From: Plectonema cf. radiosum LEGE 06105
GTDB lineage: Bacteria > Cyanobacteriota > Cyanobacteriia > Cyanobacteriales > Nostocaceae
Reading direction: 5' to 3'
NCBI RefSeq assembly: GCF_015207665.1
Contig: NZ_JADEWL010000053.1
Span: 1-42,196 of the forward strand
Length of the DNA stretch: 42,196 nucleotides
Part shown: piece after piece, positions 6,543 to 13,385 of the stretch
Position numbering within the stretch: the first letter of the stretch is position 1
Layout: every line of letters begins with the position of its first letter
Made by a program: the position numbers and the translations under genes
The notes under the pieces: generated by a model
What the model saw: only the letters and a program-made list of their open reading frames with translations
Databases searched by the model: none
Told to the model about the DNA's origin: nothing

Positions 6543-7916
6543 ATGATTAGCCACTCCAATCCAGACTATTTACCGTCAATTCAAGACGATGAGTTTCTTC
6601 CACCTATTGGTCGTTGGACTACTATCGGTGCATTAACGATTGTTTGTGCTGTGGGTTTAGCCATTCCCATTGCTTCTGTGACTAAATATAAAGTAACAGT
6701 TAAAGGACAGGCTACCGTTCGTCCTGCGGGTGAATTACGACTGGTTCAAGCTGCTACAGAAGGTCAGGTAATGCGTGTCTTGATTACAGAAAATCAAACG
6801 GTTAAAAAAGGAGATGTGATTGCGACAATTGACAACTCAAAACTACAAACTAAAAAGAACCAATTGGAAAGTAACATAGCCCAGAGTCAATTACAACTCG
6901 TGCAAATCAACGCTCAAATTAATGCCCTTGATAGTCATATTAAAGCCGAAACAGATCGCATCAATCGCGTTGTTGCTGCTGCTCGTGCTGAATTAAGCTA
7001 TCGCAGTCGAGATTATCGAGACAAACAAATTACTACTAATGCTGATGTTGAAGAAGCTCAAGCAAACGTTAACACCGCGCTCGCCAGTTTAAAAGCGGCT
7101 CAAACCAAACGCAATAGATACGAAGTTGTAGCCAAACAAGGAGCCTTATCAAAAGACCAATTCGAGGAAGCTCAATTAGCTGTTCGTCAGTATGAACAAA
7201 CAGTTGAAGCAGCTAAAGCCAAATTGCAACGGGTACAAGCGGTTGTTAATCCTAGTAATGCAGAAATTGCGATCGCGTCTGAACGCATTGCTCAGGAACA
7301 AGCCGCAGGAAAAGCGAGTGTGGCAACTTTGCATAAAGAGCGTCAAGCTTTAATTGGGCAACAGATTGAAATGACAAAGCAGTTAGAGCGTGATTCTCGC
7401 GAACTAAGTCAAGTAAATATCGACCTGAATCAGACTGTGATTACTGCCACAGCAGATGGTATTATCTCCAAATTAAACTTACGAAATCCTGGTCAAATTG
7501 TACCTGCTGGAGAGGTAATTGCTCAAATTGTCCCTAGTAATGCTCCCTTAGAAATTAAAGCAGCAGTAGGACTCAATGATAAGAATAAATTAAAACCAGG
7601 TCAGCAAGTAAAAATGCGGGTTTCGGCTTGTCCTTATCCAGACTACGGAACTCTTCAAGGTGAGGTAAAGAGAATTTCTGCGGATGCAATTATACCCCAA
7701 GCAAATGTTAATAATACTACTGCTAATAACCAAAAAACTGCTGGTCTCAGTGGCTTTTATGAAGTAACCATTGAGCCAAAAACTCTTTCCCTAGGTCGAA
7801 GCAACCATCAGTGTGCGATTCAACTGGGAATGGAAGGTACAGTTGATATTATTTCTAAAGAAGAGAGTGTGTTGCAATTTTTGTTAAGGAAAGCAAGGTT
7901 GATTGCCGATGTGTAA
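6543..7916 (+). CDS. HlyD-family periplasmic adaptor (membrane fusion protein)
   Basis: A 457-residue adaptor that would connect the C39 exporter to an outer-membrane channel of TolC type. It has a short cytoplasmic N-terminus, one membrane anchor at about residues 26-46, and a split lipoyl/barrel-sandwich domain (about 60-95 and 325-360, with TVITATADGIISKL). Between these is a long coiled-coil hairpin at about 95-320, rich in Ala, Gln and Glu. A beta-barrel part follows with LKPGQQVKMRVSA. No outer-membrane factor gene is nearby, so a shared TolC homologue elsewhere is assumed. Co-directional with the exporter gene, separated by 191 bases of repeats. Confidence 0.93.
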   Translation: MISHSNPDYLPSIQDDEFLPPIGRWTTIGALTIVCAVGLAIPIASVTKYKVTVKGQATVRPAGELRLVQAATEGQVMRVLITENQTVKKGDVIATIDNSKLQTKKNQLESNIAQSQLQLVQINAQINALDSHIKAETDRINRVVAAARAELSYRSRDYRDKQITTNADVEEAQANVNTALASLKAAQTKRNRYEVVAKQGALSKDQFEEAQLAVRQYEQTVEAAKAKLQRVQAVVNPSNAEIAIASERIAQEQAAGKASVATLHKERQALIGQQIEMTKQLERDSRELSQVNIDLNQTVITATADGIISKLNLRNPGQIVPAGEVIAQIVPSNAPLEIKAAVGLNDKNKLKPGQQVKMRVSACPYPDYGTLQGEVKRISADAIIPQANVNNTTANNQKTAGLSGFYEVTIEPKTLSLGRSNHQCAIQLGMEGTVDIISKEESVLQFLLRKARLIADV

Positions 7917-7932
7917 CGATGCAGTCGCGTCT

Positions 7933-7997
7933 AGAAGTCGGGTTTTTACAAAGTTTATTTGTTATTACGGATATTTATCTTAAAAAATCCGACTTCT
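7933..7997. terminator. Putative terminator hairpin after the HlyD gene
   Basis: Arms agaagtcgggttttt (7933-7947) and aaaaaatccgacttct (7982-7997) pair with one G-T type mismatch around a 34-base AT-rich loop, 17 bases after the HlyD stop. Position suits termination. It belongs to the dispersed repeat family, so its role is inferred from location only. Confidence 0.45.
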
Positions 7998-8312
7998 TGC
8001 CGTCGGGTTTAGAACTGTTGGCATTGGAATTATATATTTTTTAACGCAAAGACACGCTTTTAAGATTACCTATCTCTTTTTACTTCTTTCCTCTGTGTTC
8101 TCTGCGTCTCTGCGGTTTTTTTTAATCGGTAATCTTCTACCGAGAAGGGAGTAGTTATTGTGATAATGTGTCGGTTACGTAAGTCCTGTATCAATTAAAT
8201 GCGCGATAGCTTATGGCGTAATCCTACAAAAATTGTGTGTAGAAACGCGACTTCTGGATTTACTAAACATAAACATTTGTAACAAAAAATCGAGTTTTGC
8301 ATAAAACTGACC

Positions 8313-8331
8313 TCATAAAGCCATATCTAAA
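8313..8331 (+). promoter_or_regulatory. 19-bp motif shared with the crystallin upstream region
   Basis: tcataaagccatatctaaa matches 2593-2611 at 16 of 19 bases and lies 33 bases before the sigma-factor start codon, close to where a promoter -10 region could sit. The match could mean common control of the export cassette and the sigma operon. Confidence 0.35.
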
Positions 8332-8363
8332 AATAGAGGGAAAGCAAACTTTTGGAGCGTCAG

Positions 8364-9011
8364 ATGAATCCGACCTCGATTGATAATATAAATGTTCTGC
8401 TTGAGGAACTGGCTTCAACAGCACAGCAATACCCGCATTTATCAGCACAACGACAACTAGCTTTGACAAAACTGGTTCATATTATCATGCAATCGGGTAA
8501 ACTTTGTTATCCACAAAGAAGACAATATTCAACGGAAATCTATGAAGATATTTATCATGAAGCATTACAAGAGCTTTTTCTATATATTTGTCAAAATATC
8601 GACAAATATGACCCAGAACGTAGTTCAGTCATGAGATGGGTAAATTTTCTGTTGGAGAGACGATTTTTTTTTGAAGCAACTAGAAAATTTTTTGGTCAGC
8701 AAAACATTACGAATATTACTGATATTGATGTGGATAACCTTGCTGCTACTGAAGAACCACAGGATATCAAAGAAATTTTAATGGAATATCTCAAATTAGA
8801 TCCAGAAAATCTTTTAAAAAAGGAATATATCAGAGAACATCCTCAAGCTAACTTTCAAATTTTGGCTCAACAAAGAATGTTGGGTAAATCCTGGAAAGAA
8901 ATAGCCGCAGAATACAACTTAAATATTTCGACAGTAAGTTGCTTTTATTACCGATGCTTAAATAAATTCGCAGATAAAATCAAAACTTATTGTCAAGACT
9001 ACGCACTTTAA
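8364..9011 (+). CDS. Sigma-70-family (ECF-like) RNA polymerase sigma factor
   Basis: A 215-residue protein with sigma region 2 at about residues 50-105 (DIYHEALQELFLYICQ, then YDPERSSVMRWVNFLLERRFF) and region 4 at about 165-205 (GKSWKEIAAEYNLNISTVSCFYYRC), which resembles a helix-turn-helix for -35 recognition. There is no region 1.1 or 3, so it is an alternative, ECF-like factor. I chose ATG 8364 with ggag seven bases upstream; an in-frame TTG at 8352 overlaps that site. It heads a tightly spaced operon (18 bases to the next gene). No separate anti-sigma factor is seen, so DUF1822 or the CHASE2 protein may gate its activity; that is inference. It may activate its own operon. Confidence 0.85.
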   Translation: MNPTSIDNINVLLEELASTAQQYPHLSAQRQLALTKLVHIIMQSGKLCYPQRRQYSTEIYEDIYHEALQELFLYICQNIDKYDPERSSVMRWVNFLLERRFFFEATRKFFGQQNITNITDIDVDNLAATEEPQDIKEILMEYLKLDPENLLKKEYIREHPQANFQILAQQRMLGKSWKEIAAEYNLNISTVSCFYYRCLNKFADKIKTYCQDYAL

Positions 9012-9029
9012 AGTAGAGAGCAACAAATT

Positions 9030-10001
9030 ATGCACAGTCTATCAAATTCTTTAACTTTTACTGTACCTTTAGGTTTAGAAGCTCGCAATGCGGCAGAAAA
9101 ATTCCGTCGTCAACACAGTAATCACCAAAAAGGAGAACAAGTATATCTCAATACTTTAGCTGTGCTAGCGGTAAAATATTATCTGGGTTGTATGGGTTGG
9201 GAAACTAATTGGGAAAGTAGTCATAGTTATAATCCCTTCATGCAAGAATTGATGGATGTTGCTGATTTACAAGTGGGAAATTTGGGAAAATTAGAATGTC
9301 GTCCAGTATTACCTTCATCAGAAATACTTTTTGTTCCTCCAGAAGTTGCCACAAATAGAATTGGCTATGTAGCGGTACAATTAAATGAAAATTTCAAAAC
9401 AGCTAATATATTAGGATTTATCAAAACAGCAATTAATAATGGCGAGATTTTTATCAATCAATTGGAATCCTTAGAAGGTTTTCTCTCCCATTTGCATCAT
9501 ATTCAGCAATATAAGACAGTCAAAGTTGGAGTAAATTTAAGTAAATGGCTCGATAATCTTTTTGAAACCAGTTGGATGGCTTTAGAAGAAATTTTCGGTA
9601 GCTTAGATCAGAAAAAACTTGCTTTTAGAAGTGTTTCATCAAAGCCTGAAGCTAATGTGGTGCGAGCAAAAATCATCGACTTGGGATTACAACTAAAACA
9701 TCAATCGGTTGTGTTGGTTGTTGCGATAGCGAAGCGCAGCCCGCAAAGCGGGATCGCCCCATTATCCGAACAGAAAGTAGAAATAATAGTACAGTTGCAT
9801 CCGATAGCTGGAAAAACTTATTTGTCATCTAACCTGAGACTGAATTTAATATCAGAATTAGGAGAAATTATTCAACAAGTTGAATCGCGAAGTAATGATA
9901 ATTTTGTTCAATTAAAACGCTTTCGGGGTTATCCTGGAGAAAGCTTTAATATTCAAGTGTCTGATGGTGATTTCACAATCGAGGAAACTTTTGTCATCTG
10001 A
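9030..10001 (+). CDS. DUF1822-family protein
   Basis: A 323-residue soluble protein matching the cyanobacterial DUF1822 family, with no known enzymatic function. The N-terminus contains the characteristic EARNAAEKFRRQ and NTLAVLAVKYYLGCMGWETN segments, followed by PSSEILFVPPEV and IGYVAVQL. No signal peptide or membrane segment is visible, so it is probably cytoplasmic. Residues about 232-243 (AIAKRSPQSGIA) are encoded by a 35-bp palindromic repeat inserted within the frame. It lies 18 bases after the sigma gene and 20 before the CHAT-CHASE2 gene. In cyanobacteria DUF1822 genes commonly sit next to such sigma factors, so a role in sigma control is plausible but unproven. Confidence 0.85.
   Translation: MHSLSNSLTFTVPLGLEARNAAEKFRRQHSNHQKGEQVYLNTLAVLAVKYYLGCMGWETNWESSHSYNPFMQELMDVADLQVGNLGKLECRPVLPSSEILFVPPEVATNRIGYVAVQLNENFKTANILGFIKTAINNGEIFINQLESLEGFLSHLHHIQQYKTVKVGVNLSKWLDNLFETSWMALEEIFGSLDQKKLAFRSVSSKPEANVVRAKIIDLGLQLKHQSVVLVVAIAKRSPQSGIAPLSEQKVEIIVQLHPIAGKTYLSSNLRLNLISELGEIIQQVESRSNDNFVQLKRFRGYPGESFNIQVSDGDFTIEETFVI
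9723..9757. repeat. 35-bp palindromic repeat inside the DUF1822 gene
   Basis: The sequence gcgatagcgaagcgcagc followed by ccgcaaagcgggatcgc begins and ends with complements of each other (gcgat/atcgc) and contains cccgcaaagcggg. It reads in frame as AIAKRSPQSGIA. It is GC-rich against an AT-rich gene and resembles dispersed intergenic repeats of Nostocales genomes. Confidence 0.7.
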
Positions 10002-10021
10002 TACTTTAATGTTGTCGTGCA

Positions 10022-12352
10022 ATGAGTAAGGTAGTTGTCTTGAATTTGGGGCAGGGAGATTTACATAAAGGCTTTCCCGATATCACAGTTCAACTTGGGT
10101 TGACTTCAGATTCCCGTGCAATGGAATTTCGTGGTAGTTTACCAGCAGCACCAGAAATTTCTCAACTTTATCGCAATTGGCAAATATTATACTCGGCTCT
10201 ATATCGTAATTGTGGTTGGTCTGTACGACTTGAAATTGATGATACTGATGTCACAAATGTTTCTGAAGTTGAATTTCATGAATTGTGTCAGCAATTATCC
10301 TTTAAAATTAACGCTTGGCTTAATTCCGAGCAGTTTCGCTTTTTAGATCAAAAATTACGTACTCAATTGAATCCAAATGAAGAAATTCGTTTTATAATTG
10401 CAACTTGTGATAAATTATTGCGACGACTTCCTTGGCATTTGTGGAACTTTTTTGATGATTATCCGAACGCCGAAGTTGCATTGAGTTCCTTGGAATTACA
10501 ACGACCAAATAAAATATATACCAAAAATAATAAAATTAATATTTTAGCAATTTTTGGTAATAGTCAAGGAATTGATATTAGTAAAGATAAATCTTTTTTA
10601 GAAAAATTATCGAGCAAAGCTAAAATTAGTTTTTTAATTGAACCAGAACGTAAGAGATTAAGTAATGAACTTTGGAAAAAAAATTGGAATATTTTATTTT
10701 TTGCTGGACATAGTTACAGTCGAGAAACAGGAGTGCTACAAATAAATAAAACTACAACAATTACTTTAGATAGATTGAAACATGGACTCAAAAAAGCAAT
10801 TGAAAACGGTTTGCGTTTGGCAATTTTCAATTCCTGTGATGGTTTAGGTTTAGCAGAAGCCTTAGAAGATTTACACATTCCCCAAGTGATTGTGATGCGG
10901 GAACCTGTTCCGGATGTGGTAGCACAGGAATTTTTGAAACATTTTTTAACAGGATTTTCTAGCGGACAACCTTTATACTCAGCCTTACGCGAAGCACGAA
11001 AAAGACTTGAAGCAATAGAAGGTGAATATCCCTGTGCAACTTGGTTACCAATAATTTGTCAAAATCCTCTAGAACCACCGATGACTTGGCAATTGCACAG
11101 AAAGATTATCACACCCAAAAGTGTTTTAACAATATTACTGACCAGCTTATTGGTAACTACTTTAATCATGGGAGTGCGGTATTTGGGTTATCTGCAAACC
11201 TCAGAATTACAAGCTTTTGACCATTTTATGCAATTGCGATCGCAATTTATCACCGAAAGAGCAGACCCACGTCTTTTAATTATCACGATTGACGAAGCGG
11301 ATATTTCGTATCAACTCGACAAAGGAATGCAAATGCGATGGTCGCTATCCAATCAAGCACTTGTTCAATTATTAGAAAAACTGGATAAATACCAACCAAC
11401 AACTATCGGTTTGGATATTTACCGTGATGGGGATATAGACCCAAAATATCCAAATTTAGCAACTCGATTTGAGCAAGATAATCGTCTATTTTTTGTGTGT
11501 AAAGTTGCGACTACCGATGAAGACGGTAAAAGTGAAGGTATTCGACCACCTTCTGGAGTTTCCCCAGAACGTATCAGTTTTAGTGATTTAGTCGAAGACC
11601 AAGACAACATTGCTCGTCGGCAACTTTTGCATTTAACTCCTCCAATCGAATCAAAATGCAGCGCAGAATATGCCTTTAGTCTACAATTAGCACTCGATTA
11701 TTTAGATAAACAAGGTAAAACATCAGATGTGACACCTGAAGGTTATTTACAAATTGGTGATATTGTATTCAAGCAATTAAAGCGACACACAAGTGGTTAT
11801 CAAAAAGTAGATGCATCCGGTTATCAAATATTATTGAATTATCGTTCACTTCCTTCTGTAGAAAAAATTGCCGAGCAAGTAGCTCTGAGAGATATATTAG
11901 ATGAAAAAATACCATCAGAGTCAGTCGAATTACTCAAAAACCGGATTATTCTGATTGGTCTTTCCGCTCCCACCAACACTACTGATTTCTGGAAAACACC
12001 CTTTAGCGCTACTGCAAAACCCAGTCACAAGCAAATACCAGGAGTTTTCCTACAAGCGCAGATGATAAGTCAAATTCTCAGTACAGTTTTAGACCGCAGA
12101 CCTTTATTATGGTGGTGGTCTCGATGGGTGGAAGTTATTTGGGTATTTGTATGGTCATTAATTGGAGGAATAATAACATGGAGTTTTTTAAAACCATTGC
12201 ATCTGGGACTAGCAGTTATAGTCACACTTTTTACCCTGTTTATTATCTGTTTTAGTATTTTTACAGTCGCCGGGTGGGTACCGTTTATTCCTTCAGTATT
12301 AGGGATGTTACTTACTCAAATAGTGATAATTTTATGGTTGAAACCAAAGTAA
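10022..12352 (+). CDS. CHAT protease with membrane CHASE2 sensor domain
   Basis: A 776-residue protein. The N-terminal cytoplasmic part carries a CHAT (caspase-like) domain at about residues 170-350, with the catalytic pair His230 in FFAGHS and Cys272 in FNSCDG. A membrane segment follows at about 365-388. A large CHASE2 domain spans about 395-690 (DPRLLIITIDEADI, TIGLDIYRD, ILIGLSAPTNTTDFWKTPF) and should face the periplasm. Three or so C-terminal membrane helices lie at about 695-775. CHASE2 usually sits in front of GGDEF, kinase or cyclase outputs. Here the output appears to be the protease. It lies 20 bases after DUF1822, and the DUF928 start follows its stop after two bases. I infer a transmembrane stress or envelope sensor that activates cytoplasmic proteolysis, perhaps of DUF1822 or the sigma factor. 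Confidence 0.88.
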   Translation: MSKVVVLNLGQGDLHKGFPDITVQLGLTSDSRAMEFRGSLPAAPEISQLYRNWQILYSALYRNCGWSVRLEIDDTDVTNVSEVEFHELCQQLSFKINAWLNSEQFRFLDQKLRTQLNPNEEIRFIIATCDKLLRRLPWHLWNFFDDYPNAEVALSSLELQRPNKIYTKNNKINILAIFGNSQGIDISKDKSFLEKLSSKAKISFLIEPERKRLSNELWKKNWNILFFAGHSYSRETGVLQINKTTTITLDRLKHGLKKAIENGLRLAIFNSCDGLGLAEALEDLHIPQVIVMREPVPDVVAQEFLKHFLTGFSSGQPLYSALREARKRLEAIEGEYPCATWLPIICQNPLEPPMTWQLHRKIITPKSVLTILLTSLLVTTLIMGVRYLGYLQTSELQAFDHFMQLRSQFITERADPRLLIITIDEADISYQLDKGMQMRWSLSNQALVQLLEKLDKYQPTTIGLDIYRDGDIDPKYPNLATRFEQDNRLFFVCKVATTDEDGKSEGIRPPSGVSPERISFSDLVEDQDNIARRQLLHLTPPIESKCSAEYAFSLQLALDYLDKQGKTSDVTPEGYLQIGDIVFKQLKRHTSGYQKVDASGYQILLNYRSLPSVEKIAEQVALRDILDEKIPSESVELLKNRIILIGLSAPTNTTDFWKTPFSATAKPSHKQIPGVFLQAQMISQILSTVLDRRPLLWWWSRWVEVIWVFVWSLIGGIITWSFLKPLHLGLAVIVTLFTLFIICFSIFTVAGWVPFIPSVLGMLLTQIVIILWLKPK

Positions 12353-12354
12353 TT

Positions 12355-13326
12355 ATGAACAAAAAAAATAAAAATTGGCGGTTGAAACCGCAGCTACACA
12401 AACAAAACCCGTCTTCACGGGTTAAAAAATTATTAGTCCACCATAGCGGTGGTGAGTCTAGTTTGGGGTGTCGGTTTCCGTCCCCAAAACTAGCGAACCC
12501 GTTCACGCGGAGGGAGCGTGCGGCTCAGGGACTTGGTTTGTATAGTAGCGGTTTCAACCGCCAGATACTTATAATTCCTTTATTATTCCTTAGTTTAATT
12601 TACTCACCAACAGTACAAGCACAATCATCATCTGAAAATACCATTGAAAATTCCGCAAAACAATCCTTCAAACAACCGAAATTGCCTAGAAATGGCGCAC
12701 CTACAGGTCGTCGTAGAGCAGGAGCCGGACGTAATCCAGAATGTCCCAGTTCTCTCACACGACTGACTGCTTTAGTACCCGGTAATCAAGGAAAATCATT
12801 TTTAGCATCAACAGTTGCAGATTATCCAACTTTTTGGTTTTATGTTCCCCAACTACCTAAAACCATAACTAAAGCAGAATTCGTATTACAAAAGCAAGAT
12901 GGTAGGCAAGTAGAAAATATTTATCGAACACCTCTGACTTTATCAGGAAAACCCGGTATTATTAGCGTTACTCCACCAGCAAAACCGCAATATTCATTAA
13001 AAGCGAATCAAATATATCATTGGTATTTTCATATTTATTGCGGCGATACACAAGCAACATCTGATAATTTTTATGTGGATGGATTTGTGCAAAAACAGGT
13101 GTTAACACAGACTCTTGATAATCAATTAAAAACAGCAAAACCAAGGGAATATCTTGCTTATAGTGCTAATGATATTTGGTACGATGCTTTAACTAATTTA
13201 GGTCAATTGCGCCGTGCTAATCCGCAAAATGCCATGATTAATCAAGATTGGTTTAATTTATTAAATGCAGTTGGTTTGCAAGATTTTGCCAAAGAGCCGA
13301 TTGTGGAGCATTATGATTTGAATTAA
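12355..13326 (+). CDS. DUF928-family exported protein with a repeat-derived N-terminal extension
   Basis: The 323-residue frame begins at ATG 12355, two bases after the CHASE2 stop. Residues after about 120 form a DUF928 domain (CPSSLTRLTALVPG, YPTFWFYVPQ, YHWYFHIYCGD). A signal-peptide core, LIIPLLFLSLIYSPTVQA, is seen at residues about 72-90, much further in than normal. The residues between MNKKNKN and that core are encoded by a palindromic repeat element (12376-12563). Without it, MNKKNKN plus the hydrophobic core would be an ordinary signal peptide. The element may block export, be tolerated as a long n-region, or be bypassed by an internal start. DUF928 has no known activity; the neighbours suggest a periplasmic helper of the adhesin system. 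Confidence 0.82.
   Translation: MNKKNKNWRLKPQLHKQNPSSRVKKLLVHHSGGESSLGCRFPSPKLANPFTRRERAAQGLGLYSSGFNRQILIIPLLFLSLIYSPTVQAQSSSENTIENSAKQSFKQPKLPRNGAPTGRRRAGAGRNPECPSSLTRLTALVPGNQGKSFLASTVADYPTFWFYVPQLPKTITKAEFVLQKQDGRQVENIYRTPLTLSGKPGIISVTPPAKPQYSLKANQIYHWYFHIYCGDTQATSDNFYVDGFVQKQVLTQTLDNQLKTAKPREYLAYSANDIWYDALTNLGQLRRANPQNAMINQDWFNLLNAVGLQDFAKEPIVEHYDLN
12376..12563. repeat. Palindromic repeat element inside the DUF928 reading frame (188 bp)
   Basis: It is bounded by perfect 16-base inverted repeats tggcggttgaaaccgc and gcggtttcaaccgcca. Just inside are agctacacaaacaaaaccc and a matching ttggtttgtatagta, as in the two intergenic MITE-like copies. It lacks their outer gaggat/atcctc ends. An internal ctagtttggggt...accccaaaactag hairpin has been added. 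It separates the MNKKNKN codons from the signal-peptide core. Confidence 0.8.
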
Positions 13327-13337
13327 GATGATATTTA

Positions 13338-13385
13338 AAACGCAGAGTCACGCAGGGGTAAACGCAAAGAAACGCAGAGGGTATA
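13338..13385 (+). repeat. acgcagagg-type repeat immediately before the TpsA gene
   Basis: Units aacgcagagtcacgcag, aacgcaaag and aacgcagagg run up to the TpsA start and supply its only purine-rich ribosome-site candidate (cagaggg, five bases before the ATG). A related repeat lies at 19431-19475 before the TPR-CHAT gene, and complements occur near 1690 and 8090. Confidence 0.6.

Larger units (their letters stand above)
7917..8363. other. Intergenic region between HlyD and sigma-factor genes
   Basis: No gene is supported. It contains a hairpin of the agaagtcgggtttt family (7933-7997), an acgcaaagacacgc...tctgcgtctctgcgg repeat at about 8043-8120, and, near the sigma gene, the 19-base motif shared with the crystallin upstream region. 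The hairpin probably ends the export cassette, and a promoter for the sigma operon should lie to its right. Confidence 0.6.

Noticed and set aside
12312-12506. 64-codon frame opposite the DUF928 start
   Set aside because: Lies within the palindromic repeat and on the antisense strand of a real gene.
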